Origin: JAJRXG01 sp964470035 | GTDB lineage: Bacteria > Bacteroidota > Bacteroidia > Chitinophagales > Saprospiraceae | Assembly (NCBI GenBank): GCA_964470035.1 | Contig: CAYYBR010000020.1 | Coordinates: 1 to 27,990, forward strand | Direction: 5' to 3' | DNA: 27,990 nucleotides | Shown here: positions 1 to 8,095 of the stretch, one piece after another | Layout: every line of letters starts with the position of its first letter | How positions within the stretch are numbered: the stretch's first letter is position 1 | Notes under the pieces: generated by a model | The model's database searches: none | What the model was told of the DNA's origin: nothing | Seen by the model: only the letters and a program-made list of their open reading frames with translations | Program-made: the position numbers and the translations under genes

Positions 1-1
1 G

Positions 2-604
2 GGTGTGAGTTTGCAAGCTCAGGATAAGAAGGCTGCTAAAATCCTCGATAAGGTAATGGAAGACTATGATGCGGCCCAGAGCATCACCATTGACTTTGAT
101 ATCATATTGCAGTATCCAGAAGAAGATCCTATCACATACGAATCAAAAGTAGTCGAGTCTGATGGCAAGTGGTTCTTTGAAAACGAAGAGCAAAAGATCT
201 ATCAAGATGGAGATGATATCTGGGTATATATACCTTCAAAAAACGAAGTACAGATCAATGATTACGACCCAGAAGAATCTGAAGATTATTTTGTTTCACC
301 TGTAGGCATCATCCGTCAGTATAAAGACGGTGGTCATAAATATCAGATAAGTGATAAGAAAGGTTCTAACACCTTCATCGAGCTCATACCTACTGATGAA
401 TTTAGCGACTATGCCAAGATCAGATTGATGATCCATACTTCATCAAACGAAGTCAAGCAAGTAGAGGTCTTTAACAAGGATGGCTCTGTTGCCGTGGTAG
501 TCGTGAAAACCATAACAACTGATATACCCTATGAGTCATCATTTTTTGATTTTGATGTATCCAAGTATGCAGATATAACCGTCGAGGACTTGAGGTTAGA
601 CTAG
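2..604 (+). CDS. lolA: LolA-like outer-membrane lipoprotein carrier protein (5' partial)
   Basis: Periplasmic chaperone that carries lipoproteins from the inner to the outer membrane. The reading frame is open to the left edge, so the true start and most of the signal peptide lie outside the window. The visible N terminus (VSLQAQDKK) looks like the end of a signal peptide with cleavage after AQ. The following 190 or so residues have the LolA pattern of alternating beta strands: substrate-facing strand (SITIDFDIIL), a YESKVVESDGKWFF strand pair, IYQDGDDIWVYIP, and the C-terminal VEDLR-type ending typical of Bacteroidota LolA proteins. The GTG at position 5 is not a credible start. It converges with the VOC gene and shares an inverted repeat with it. 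Family assignment is from sequence pattern only, but I am fairly sure. Confidence 0.82.
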   Translation, partial: GVSLQAQDKKAAKILDKVMEDYDAAQSITIDFDIILQYPEEDPITYESKVVESDGKWFFENEEQKIYQDGDDIWVYIPSKNEVQINDYDPEESEDYFVSPVGIIRQYKDGGHKYQISDKKGSNTFIELIPTDEFSDYAKIRLMIHTSSNEVKQVEVFNKDGSVAVVVVKTITTDIPYESSFFDFDVSKYADITVEDLRLD

Positions 605-642
605 ACTTCTTAGCCCACTTACGTAAATATTTTTCTAGTCTA
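597..642. terminator. Inverted repeat across the two convergent stop codons; possible bidirectional terminator
   Basis: TAGACTAGA (597-605) is the exact reverse complement of TCTAGTCTA (634-642), with a 28-base loop that contains an AT-rich stretch ending in a T run. Each arm includes the stop codon of one of the two convergent genes (GAC TAG in both). The stem is AT-rich with a long loop, so termination activity is uncertain; the arms could also match simply because both genes end in Asp-stop. Confidence 0.35.
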
Positions 643-1009
643 CCTTTTCGGCTAACTTAAAGGTAGGGTTATAGATCAGTCCTATGATATTGCCCCAAGG
701 ATCCTTGACGCTTGCCACCATGATGGGACCTCCGACACTAGTAGGTTGTTCATGCATCTTGGCACCCATCTCTATGAGGTGATCATATGTTTGCTGGATA
801 TTATCTACACCCCAATATCCTAGGACATTATCTCCCGGCCCTGAGTCTCCTTCTTCTCTTGGTTGGATACCTAGTTCAAAGCCACCTATGTTATAGCCTA
901 TATAGAAAGGTTCGTCAAAATAAGGTTTCACTCCAAAGGCTTGAGCATACCAGACTTTAGCGTGCTCCATATCTGCCACCTTATATATGAGCGTTCTAAG
1001 TCCTATCAT
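635..1009 (-). CDS. VOC-family (glyoxalase/bleomycin-resistance fold) protein
   Basis: A 124-residue single-domain member of the vicinal oxygen chelate superfamily. Visible signatures are the opening beta strand and helix (TLIYKVADMEHAKVWYAQAF), the central GYWGVDNIQQTYDHL repeat boundary, and the closing KDPWGNIIGLIYNP strand that is diagnostic of VOC proteins. No signal peptide, so it is cytosolic. The substrate cannot be told from sequence: members act as isomerases, dioxygenases, dehalogenases or drug-binding proteins. Its ATG overlaps the TAA of the upstream S10 peptidase gene by one base (TAATG), which indicates translational coupling although the two products act in different compartments. 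Confidence 0.85.
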   Translation of the reverse strand: MIGLRTLIYKVADMEHAKVWYAQAFGVKPYFDEPFYIGYNIGGFELGIQPREEGDSGPGDNVLGYWGVDNIQQTYDHLIEMGAKMHEQPTSVGGPIMVASVKDPWGNIIGLIYNPTFKLAEKVD

Positions 1010-2571
1010 TACTCATTCTTATATTTTGCAGATACACCTTTCCCAGGCATCGTGTTGATAATCATCTCCCTGATATCTTCATTAGCAGTTTTGAGATCTT
1101 CTGCTCTCAGGTACATCATATGACCACTTCGATATCCTTTAAAACTCAATCTATCTTTCATCTTGCCACTTGGATCCAGCTGCCACATCGTATACTTAGC
1201 ATTGAAGTAGGTGGTGGCGCCGTCGTAGTAGCCTGATTGAATCATGACATTGAGATATGGATTCTGGGCCATGGCTTGCCTTAGGTTCTCACCTGCATTG
1301 TTGTTAGTTCTGTCCCAAGGACGCACGGGTCCAAACATATTATACTTGATATCCGTCCTGAACTCAAGATGCTCCTGTAGATAAAAGTTGATCGCCGGCG
1401 TAAATGAATGCAACCATGAAGTCAGCTCTGCACTATAGTCAGGACTTGATCCAGAATCCATCTTATCTATACCCAGATATCGCGAATCCAATCTCCCGAT
1501 AGTATAGCCCTCATCTCTTAGCAACTCTTTCCAGAAGTATCTCGTGGACACATCCAGATTATTCTCAGTCAGGGCTTCTTCTGATAAGCCAGAGTAGTAT
1601 GACATCTTAGTGGTGATCTGATCTCTAGCATCTTGATCTAACCAAGCACCTCTGACCATAGCAGGAAGTAGATCATCTATAGTAAACTGTTCCGCCTCCT
1701 CTAGCACTTCCATGAGATCTTTAGCTTGAAGCTCTGGAGCCAAGGCTTTCTGGTACCATGCAGCAGCTGTAAAATAAGGTAGTCTATTAGCTGCCATAAC
1801 AGGACCATCTCTCTCGATACCTATCTCAGTGGGAGATACTAAGATGACACCATTGAGATACATCCACTGACGATTTTGAAGCTCTAATGCTAATCCTGAT
1901 ACTCTTGTCGTACCGTAGCTTTCTCCGATTAAATATTTCGGCGAGGACCAGCGATTATGACGCGTCATAAATGTCGTTATCCATTCGGCGAGATACTTCA
2001 CATCTTGATTGACTCCAAAGAACATCTTTTTTGCATCTATCTCCTTGTCTATAATTCTTGAGTAACCAGTGTTCACGGGATTTACATAGACGATGTCGGC
2101 TACATCGAGTATACTATGTGGATTCTCCTTTACACCATATGGTTGGACTGGATATCCTTCATCATCTATCTTAAGGATCCGAGGCCCAGTATAGGCCAGA
2201 TGCATCCATACCGAAGCGCTACCAGGACCTCCATTAAATGATACGACTATAGGGCGACTCGACCTATCTTGTATACCATCCCTCGTATAGTAAGTGTAAA
2301 AGAGCGAGGCAATCGGCATACCATCTTCATTCCAGACGGGTTGAGTACCAGATTCTGCAGTGTACTTGATGGGTTGCCCGCCTATAGTGACACTATGGTG
2401 CGTCATTACTATAGTGTCAATAGGAAGTTTTCTCATATTCGAGGTGGCAGACTTTTTCATCATACTACCCTTAGACATCTTCATATCCTGAGCCATAAGC
2501 GCAAAAACACTCATACAGAATATCACAACTAGTCCTATTCTCATTGTTAGCTTTTTCTTTGGTTCTGACAT
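1009..2571 (-). CDS. Exported S10-family serine carboxypeptidase-like protein
   Basis: Alpha/beta-hydrolase of peptidase family S10. An N-terminal signal peptide (MRIGLVVIFCMSVFALMAQ) begins at an internal Met at 2544; that ATG may be the real start, with nine extra residues in the longer version given here. The family features are clear: oxyanion region FNGGPGSAS, nucleophile elbow GESYG (Ser about 218), a likely acidic residue in GYYDGAT (Asp about 450) and the catalytic His in SGHMMY (His about 484). At 520 residues it has the length usual for bacterial S10 proteins. It should act in the periplasm or outside the cell and trim peptides from the C terminus, although bacterial members are little characterised. 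A Met/Lys/Ser-rich spacer follows the signal peptide. Upstream partner of the VOC gene. Confidence 0.88.
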   Translation of the reverse strand: MSEPKKKLTMRIGLVVIFCMSVFALMAQDMKMSKGSMMKKSATSNMRKLPIDTIVMTHHSVTIGGQPIKYTAESGTQPVWNEDGMPIASLFYTYYTRDGIQDRSSRPIVVSFNGGPGSASVWMHLAYTGPRILKIDDEGYPVQPYGVKENPHSILDVADIVYVNPVNTGYSRIIDKEIDAKKMFFGVNQDVKYLAEWITTFMTRHNRWSSPKYLIGESYGTTRVSGLALELQNRQWMYLNGVILVSPTEIGIERDGPVMAANRLPYFTAAAWYQKALAPELQAKDLMEVLEEAEQFTIDDLLPAMVRGAWLDQDARDQITTKMSYYSGLSEEALTENNLDVSTRYFWKELLRDEGYTIGRLDSRYLGIDKMDSGSSPDYSAELTSWLHSFTPAINFYLQEHLEFRTDIKYNMFGPVRPWDRTNNNAGENLRQAMAQNPYLNVMIQSGYYDGATTYFNAKYTMWQLDPSGKMKDRLSFKGYRSGHMMYLRAEDLKTANEDIREMIINTMPGKGVSAKYKNE

Positions 2572-2686
2572 GAATATAGACAGAAGTATTATCTATTCAC
2601 TACGACTTTAAATCAAAACTGATTGATCCAAAGAATAAATAGTATCATTAAGTTTCTAGATTCGCAACGGCAACTCAATCACAATA

Positions 2687-3553
2687 GTGAATAATCTACT
2701 ATCTCCCTTATACGCGATATGTCTATTTGTGACCCTGATTTTTCAAGGTTATGATATGACCTCTCAAGGCATTGCGATTAATAATATCATCGCTACTGAT
2801 ATCACTGCTGCGGAGGATGATGTAATTGAGATCGACTTCGGGAATCACCTACAAAATGTTCCCTTCATCTTGGCTTGGGTAGATTCAACAGGACAACGAT
2901 ATGCTCTGCCTTATAAAACAGGCTCTGAAAATCTAATCATACCCATCGGATCACAAAATGGATGGAAAGGTGAAATTGGGTTAGTAGGTCTTTCTATTAA
3001 CAATGTAGAAGCCACTTTTCGCAAAACTGGCATAGAAGATGTCTGGTCATCTTTTTTGGCTATTTATCCGATGAGCCCTGGTAGCATTAATTTTACTGGA
3101 TCATACTTTATAGTAGGCAAGCCTTTAAGATGGATTTGCGGCGGACTCATGATATTTCTCGCTGTATTTATATATGTGTTTAAAAGAAGATGGGATATCG
3201 CCTTACTTCTTGGTTTTACAATCGCATGGGGAGTCTACGACCTCAGATCATCTTATAATAGATGGGGGATCATGCACGAGATAGCGGAGAATGAATGGCA
3301 AATACCAGTACTCAAAGAAATTGATGTCTTCCTACCTAAAGCAAAAAATATAATCGGTCCAGATGGATCGTGGTCTAAAGAACAGTTGCCAGGATTTCTA
3401 AACTCATACTGCATATATGAACTAGGAGATCTCAAATACTTTCCTTCCCGTGGTGGGCAAAAAAAGAATGCTGACTATATAATAACAACTGAGCCGCGAA
3501 AACGCCAGGTAGTTCTTAATGAAGGTCCTTACTATTTAGTCAGCAATAACTGA
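2687..3553 (+). CDS. Unrecognised membrane-anchored protein, partner of the GT-C-like gene
   Basis: No family recognised. The 288 residues show an N-terminal hydrophobic segment (signal peptide or anchor), a beta-rich domain of about 110 residues presumably outside the cytoplasm, two adjacent membrane segments (about residues 145-185; ICGGLMIFLAVFIYVF and IALLLGFTIAWGVY) separated by a short positively charged loop, then a soluble C-terminal domain of about 95 residues. The C-terminal domain (GDLKYFPSRGG..NADYIITTE) resembles the soluble tail found at the end of some GT-C glycosyltransferases. The start is GTG at 2687 with no Shine-Dalgarno; a later ATG (MTSQ) would remove the signal. It ends 2 nt before the next gene, so the two are translated together and may form one complex. 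GC is lower than in the neighbours. Confidence 0.6.
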   Translation: MNNLLSPLYAICLFVTLIFQGYDMTSQGIAINNIIATDITAAEDDVIEIDFGNHLQNVPFILAWVDSTGQRYALPYKTGSENLIIPIGSQNGWKGEIGLVGLSINNVEATFRKTGIEDVWSSFLAIYPMSPGSINFTGSYFIVGKPLRWICGGLMIFLAVFIYVFKRRWDIALLLGFTIAWGVYDLRSSYNRWGIMHEIAENEWQIPVLKEIDVFLPKAKNIIGPDGSWSKEQLPGFLNSYCIYELGDLKYFPSRGGQKKNADYIITTEPRKRQVVLNEGPYYLVSNN

Positions 3554-3555
3554 GT

Positions 3556-4902
3556 ATGGAGTATATAATTCTTATTGTCCACTTAGTCATTGATTTTTGT
3601 ATTGGCTTTACTGTTTTAAAGATCCTGGGCAAGACGATCATCGATGGACCCTATCTATGCAGCGCCATTGCTCTCGGCATGTTTCTAGAAACCATATCAA
3701 TCTGGTTGTTATCTCTTATAGGTCTATCTATTGGCACAAGCTTTATTCTTATAAGTGTAATTGCCTTAGGTTCTTGGTTCTATCATTTTCTAATTTCGAC
3801 ATCCAAACCAACATGGAGGTTAAAACCTTCGCTTAAAAGTATGTCAGTTTGGGAAGTACCCATATTATTATTCATAGCTGAAAAAATCGTTTGGAGCCTC
3901 TATAGTCTGGCAAAATTTCCAGTATACTTTGACCAAACCCTCAAAGATTGGTCAGGAAGAAGCAAAGCCCTATTAAGCACCTCTAATTGGTCTTGGGAGC
4001 CAGATTCAATAAATTTTGTCGGACACGTTTTTAGCTTACAGGACCAACCTTTATTTGCTAGCATCTGGCGAGCAACTAATGCATCATTTCTTGGTAGACA
4101 TGACCCTGGACTAGAGCGTGTAGACGGCTTTATTTTCTGGGTGATAGTAATTGCTATAACATATTACTGGATCCGTGAATTTACTGGAAAAAGGTGGACC
4201 GGTCTATTGGGTGCGGCGATTATAGCTGCATTGCCTCTACAAACATGGCACGCTACAGGAGGACATACTGAGATCTATGTACAGGCATATCTCCTTCTCG
4301 CTTTATTCGCATTGCACCGCAATCAATATATTCTTGCAGGCCTATTCAGTAGTGCGATGATATGGAGTCAAAACGAAGGGCTTATTATATTCCTTCCTGC
4401 ATTCGCAGGAATAATACTATTCAAACTTATCCTCGCTAAAGACTATTCTTTACAGCTTGCTCTCAAGAAACTCTTAGTTTTCTCAATAGCAGTGATAATA
4501 CCTATATCGCCTTGGATTTTATTCAAGATCAAAAACGGCCTATCTCTTACTCCTTCAATTTATACAATAACAGGATATAATGAAGGAGCCCTATCTAAAA
4601 TGTGCTCTGCAGTCTTTAACTCACCCTCATCAAGCATATTTTGGATATTCTGTACGATAACAATTATAATCTGTATTAAGAGGATTCTAAAAGACAGGAC
4701 TCAACTGTTTCTTTCCACAAGTGGAATTATTCTTATTTTGACTATTACCTATTTTTACACTTGTACGGGAGCCTTCCAATTACTAGATAACCAACTACAG
4801 ATACACAGAACCCTTTTACAGATTACTCCTCCTTTTGTTATCTTATGTTGTATTAGTCTAATTCAAAAAGGGAAGACCGCACTCACTCCTCAGGATGCAT
4901 AA
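3556..4902 (+). CDS. Polytopic membrane protein, putative GT-C-type glycosyltransferase
   Basis: A 448-residue integral membrane protein with roughly 11-12 hydrophobic helices spread over its whole length. The first large loop, between about residues 115 and 185, contains YFDQTLKDWSGRSKALL and later GRHDPGL. An acidic residue at the start of the first outer loop is the hallmark of GT-C lipid-phosphate-sugar transferases (PMT/ArnT type), and D..W..R.K resembles that region in bacterial members. The large soluble C-terminal domain common in that fold is absent, and the preceding gene may supply it. Donor and acceptor are unknown. The 3' end overlaps the convergent TIM-barrel gene by 13 nt. Assignment to GT-C is inference from topology and the loop motif. 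Confidence 0.55.
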   Translation: MEYIILIVHLVIDFCIGFTVLKILGKTIIDGPYLCSAIALGMFLETISIWLLSLIGLSIGTSFILISVIALGSWFYHFLISTSKPTWRLKPSLKSMSVWEVPILLFIAEKIVWSLYSLAKFPVYFDQTLKDWSGRSKALLSTSNWSWEPDSINFVGHVFSLQDQPLFASIWRATNASFLGRHDPGLERVDGFIFWVIVIAITYYWIREFTGKRWTGLLGAAIIAALPLQTWHATGGHTEIYVQAYLLLALFALHRNQYILAGLFSSAMIWSQNEGLIIFLPAFAGIILFKLILAKDYSLQLALKKLLVFSIAVIIPISPWILFKIKNGLSLTPSIYTITGYNEGALSKMCSAVFNSPSSSIFWIFCTITIIICIKRILKDRTQLFLSTSGIILILTITYFYTCTGAFQLLDNQLQIHRTLLQITPPFVILCCISLIQKGKTALTPQDA

Positions 4903-5792
4903 AGCTTATCCATGCGATTAGAAATATCAGCAAGTCGCTCTCTATCGCCACCACTCACTTCTGCAGACCCCCAGCCGTTATATCCGACGTCTAGTAGTGC
5001 TTGATTAACTGCTGCCCAATCCACACTACCCTCACCTAGTTTAGCTTCAAATCCTTTCCAAACTCCTTTCTCATTAGCCAGATCTGTACTGTAATCTTTG
5101 ATATCTACTTTAAAGATTCTTTTGCCTAGAATTTTTATCCATTGCTCCGGAAAGCCATACCTAATAACATTACCGATATCCATATACCACCCTACCAGGT
5201 CACTTTCAAACTGGTCGATATACATCTTGGCTTCTAGAGGACTTAAGAGGAAATTATTCCATACATTTTCTATAGCTATGCGGATATTATGCTTTTCAGC
5301 AGATGGTAGGAGTTTTCTAATTTCTTCAGTTGACCTTTCCCATGCCTCATCATAAGTAACTTCTCTACTCACCACAGCAGGGACTAAAAGAACAGTATCC
5401 CCTCCAAGTTTTTCACAAAGCTGAAATGCGCTTTTCATAGCATCTGCACACTCTTGTCTTACAACAGAGTCGGGATGAGAAAAAGGTTTCTTCCAATGGA
5501 TCGAATTAACTAATCCTGGTACTTTAAGGCCGGTTACATCCATGGCTTGCATCACCTCGGATATATCTATATCATCTGGACTATCTAGCTCGATACCATC
5601 AAAACCAAGATCTCTTACTAGTTTGAATTTTTCTAGGACCGAAAGATCCTCCTTGATCATCCACCACTTCAAACTTTTCTTATTCAGTGGTGGTGGTATT
5701 GTGCTACTCGCACAAGCGACCACTTCTCCAATCAAAGTACTTGTTAGATAGACTGCTCCTATACTCTGACCTACAAATCGACGTCTGTTCAT
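4890..5792 (-). CDS. Exported sugar phosphate isomerase/epimerase-like TIM barrel
   Basis: A 300-residue xylose-isomerase-like TIM barrel (AP endonuclease family 2 fold). The N terminus MNRRRFVGQSIGAVYL is a Tat-type leader, followed by VVACAS where Cys could be a lipobox (VACA is imperfect). The barrel is seen in LGFDGIELDSP (strand and metal-ligand Glu), GGDTVLLVPA, RIAIENVWNNF (ligand Glu), VGWYMDIGNVIRYG (ligand Asp), IFKVDIKDY (ligand Asp) and a final GWGSAEVSGG (Glu), so the usual metal-binding set appears complete. It lies 13 nt after the Gfo/Idh/MocA gene, the usual partner of such proteins in Bacteroidota. Likely reaction: isomerisation, epimerisation or elimination on an oxidised sugar in the periplasm; the substrate is unknown. 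Confidence 0.82.
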   Translation of the reverse strand: MNRRRFVGQSIGAVYLTSTLIGEVVACASSTIPPPLNKKSLKWWMIKEDLSVLEKFKLVRDLGFDGIELDSPDDIDISEVMQAMDVTGLKVPGLVNSIHWKKPFSHPDSVVRQECADAMKSAFQLCEKLGGDTVLLVPAVVSREVTYDEAWERSTEEIRKLLPSAEKHNIRIAIENVWNNFLLSPLEAKMYIDQFESDLVGWYMDIGNVIRYGFPEQWIKILGKRIFKVDIKDYSTDLANEKGVWKGFEAKLGEGSVDWAAVNQALLDVGYNGWGSAEVSGGDRERLADISNRMDKLYAS

Positions 5793-5805
5793 CTGTAGAT
5801 CTCTA

Positions 5806-7095
5806 TTAAGAGAATTTTGTGATCCCTGGTTGCGCTACTGCTGCTAAGGGCCAGTCCATATCCCATTTGTACTGATCTATAGTAGGACCTAGTACCTCTT
5901 CACTATTCATAGCATCCTCCCAAGTGAGGGTCTCTCCAGTATATGCTACCATCCTTCCTATGATAGCTAGCATAGTACTATTGGCCATGAGTTCTCCATC
6001 ATTAAATACATCTCCAGATCGAATACCAGCAAACAGTGTATTGTGTTCATTTTGATACATGTTAGACCACTCACCAGACCACTCCCATGGATTGTCATTC
6101 ATGATTTTGTGCTCTTTGAATACATTGATATATGCACGACCCTGATCACCCATCATACTTATATCGTAGGCTCTGCTGGTGTCTTTTTGCTGTCTGCTGA
6201 AGTGATAACCCATTTTACCGTCTCCATAATCATAGACGAGTGCAAAGTGATCATAGACGTTTCCAAATTTTCCTTCAGTACGACTCTGTCTTCCTCCAGT
6301 CCCACTCACCTTCACTGGTAATTTATCACCGTAAGCCCAAGACATCAAGTCAAGACTATGGACAGCTTGCTCAGCTATATGATCACCTGACAACCAATTA
6401 AAGTATAGCCAGTTGCGCATCATAGTTTCGTTATCTGTCCATCCTTCTTTCCTGTCTTTATACCACAGTGCTCCTGTGTTGTAGGTATTATAGATGCTCA
6501 CCACATCACCGATCGAGCCATCTAATATGCGCTTATAAGTTTCTTGCTTTGGTATATCGTGTCGCCAGCAAAATCCTGACATCAGCGATAGTCCTTTTTC
6601 TTTTGCTTTTTTGGCAGAAGCTAAAACTCTACGTATACCAGGTGCATCCACAGCTACAGGCTTCTCACAGAAGACATGCTTGCCCGCTTCTATGGCAGCT
6701 TCGAGATGGGCAGGTCTAAAACTTGGAGGGGTCGTAAGTATAACCACATCGACATCAGAGTCAATCACCTTTTTATAGCTGTCCCAGCCCACAAATTTGT
6801 GTTCTTCATCGACGAGTATCTTTTCAGGATTCTCACCCATAAGCGCTTTATGACTCTTATCAAGAGCATCCTTAAAGATGTCTGCCATACATGTCAACAC
6901 AACATTATCATCAGCAAGAGTCGCTTGTAAAGCGGCTCCAGAACCTCTTCCTCCGCATCCGATAAGACCAACCTTGAGAGTATCGCTATTGATCTTATGC
7001 TTAAAATTTTGCGCGGTGAGAATATTAAAGCCCAAGGTAGAAGCCAACATGGCCGATCCAGACTTTTTCACAAATTGTCTTCTAGTGTGTGACAT
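5806..7095 (-). CDS. Tat-exported Gfo/Idh/MocA-family oxidoreductase
   Basis: A 429-residue NAD(P)-dependent sugar or polyol oxidoreductase. The N terminus HTRRQFVKKSGSAM is a good twin-arginine signal, so the enzyme is exported already folded with its cofactor. The Rossmann motif KVGLIGCGGRGSGAA is at residues 41-55, the substrate/catalytic motif CEKPVAVD at about 143-150, and the C-terminal catalytic region contains GDHIAEQAVHSLDLMSW, where the His is the expected proton carrier. Known family members oxidise glucose-type, inositol or N-acetylated sugars, or hydrolyse glycosides through a 3-keto intermediate. First gene of a pair with the TIM barrel. A 61-nt gap separates it from apbE upstream, so it may have its own promoter. 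Confidence 0.9.
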   Translation of the reverse strand: MSHTRRQFVKKSGSAMLASTLGFNILTAQNFKHKINSDTLKVGLIGCGGRGSGAALQATLADDNVVLTCMADIFKDALDKSHKALMGENPEKILVDEEHKFVGWDSYKKVIDSDVDVVILTTPPSFRPAHLEAAIEAGKHVFCEKPVAVDAPGIRRVLASAKKAKEKGLSLMSGFCWRHDIPKQETYKRILDGSIGDVVSIYNTYNTGALWYKDRKEGWTDNETMMRNWLYFNWLSGDHIAEQAVHSLDLMSWAYGDKLPVKVSGTGGRQSRTEGKFGNVYDHFALVYDYGDGKMGYHFSRQQKDTSRAYDISMMGDQGRAYINVFKEHKIMNDNPWEWSGEWSNMYQNEHNTLFAGIRSGDVFNDGELMANSTMLAIIGRMVAYTGETLTWEDAMNSEEVLGPTIDQYKWDMDWPLAAVAQPGITKFS

Positions 7096-7156
7096 AACTT
7101 TTTAAAATATTTGTTACTTCCTTCAAGATAAAAAGTAGCTTCGATAGTAACGAATT

Positions 7157-8095
7157 CTATCTCAAAGAACTTTGATTCGTAAAAAGTAAGCGCGCGCCAT
7201 AGTCATCGAGAATGTCAGCTTCAAGGTCACCAAGTACGCTTAAGGTTGAGGCCAGGGCATCCGCTATCATCGGATCATCCGCGAGAACACAAAGAGATGA
7301 AAGGTTCTTAACTCCAAGCCCGGTTGTTGGGTCTATGATATGGGCATATGTTTGATCCTGATATGCCAGACTTCTATAGGAAGATCCAGAACACGCAATC
7401 GCCACTTGACTCAGTGCTATGTCTTGAGCTAACCCTTCTACTTTGATCGACCATGTAGATCCATCTGGTTTTATATCACCGATCATCATGTCCCCTCCTC
7501 CATCAACAATAGCACTGCTAACACCAGATTCTGTTAATCTTGAAAACAAAGCTTTGATAGCATATCCTTTGGCTATACCTCCCATATCTAGTCTCATTCC
7601 TTCTTTTTGCAATCTGACTGATTGTTTTTTAAGGTCGAAGTTGATATACTGAAATCCAACTTTTTCTTTGGCCGTGGTCAAAAGATTGTGATCAGGAAAT
7701 TCTTGCCTTCGTATCGCTCTTCTCCAAATCTTACTGAGGGGGCCAATCGTCACATCAAAAGAACCACGGCTCTTGCGTGATAACGCATCGGAAAAAGTAA
7801 GAACCTCCCAAAGAGGAGAAGATACCTTTATCCAGTGTCCAGAACCAGCAGTTGATGAAAGCATGGATAGTTCGCTCTTCTCGTCATAGTCGCTAAATAT
7901 CATATTCAGGCTATCCAGCATCGCCCAACACTCTTTGGCTAGGTTATTTGCTTTTATTTGATCGTCACAGTAAAAAGTAAGAGACCATGTGGTTCCCATT
8001 GACTGGGTGGTATAGGTGTACCGATTTGATGTCTGAGTTGAAAGGGTTATTTGCGAAAGCGTAAGAGATAAAACTAGATATACAATCTTCTTCAT
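7157..8095 (-). CDS. apbE: FAD:protein FMN transferase (ApbE)
   Basis: Exported enzyme that moves FMN from FAD onto a Ser/Thr of target proteins. I choose the ATG at 8095 (312 residues): it gives a normal signal peptide (MKKIVYLVLSLTLS) and overlaps the TGA of the upstream gene as ATGA. A longer version from 8116 would add seven residues. Family motifs: YTTQSMGTTWS near the N terminus, FDVTIGPLSKIWR, the hallmark MGGIAKGYAIKAL, DGGGDMMIGD, CSGSSYR and HIIDPTTGLG (metal and FAD site). Last gene of the yceI-SUMF1-apbE unit. No protein in the window carries a clear SGAT-type flavin acceptor motif, so its substrate is either elsewhere in the genome or unusual. Confidence 0.93.
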   Translation of the reverse strand: MKKIVYLVLSLTLSQITLSTQTSNRYTYTTQSMGTTWSLTFYCDDQIKANNLAKECWAMLDSLNMIFSDYDEKSELSMLSSTAGSGHWIKVSSPLWEVLTFSDALSRKSRGSFDVTIGPLSKIWRRAIRRQEFPDHNLLTTAKEKVGFQYINFDLKKQSVRLQKEGMRLDMGGIAKGYAIKALFSRLTESGVSSAIVDGGGDMMIGDIKPDGSTWSIKVEGLAQDIALSQVAIACSGSSYRSLAYQDQTYAHIIDPTTGLGVKNLSSLCVLADDPMIADALASTLSVLGDLEADILDDYGARLLFTNQSSLR

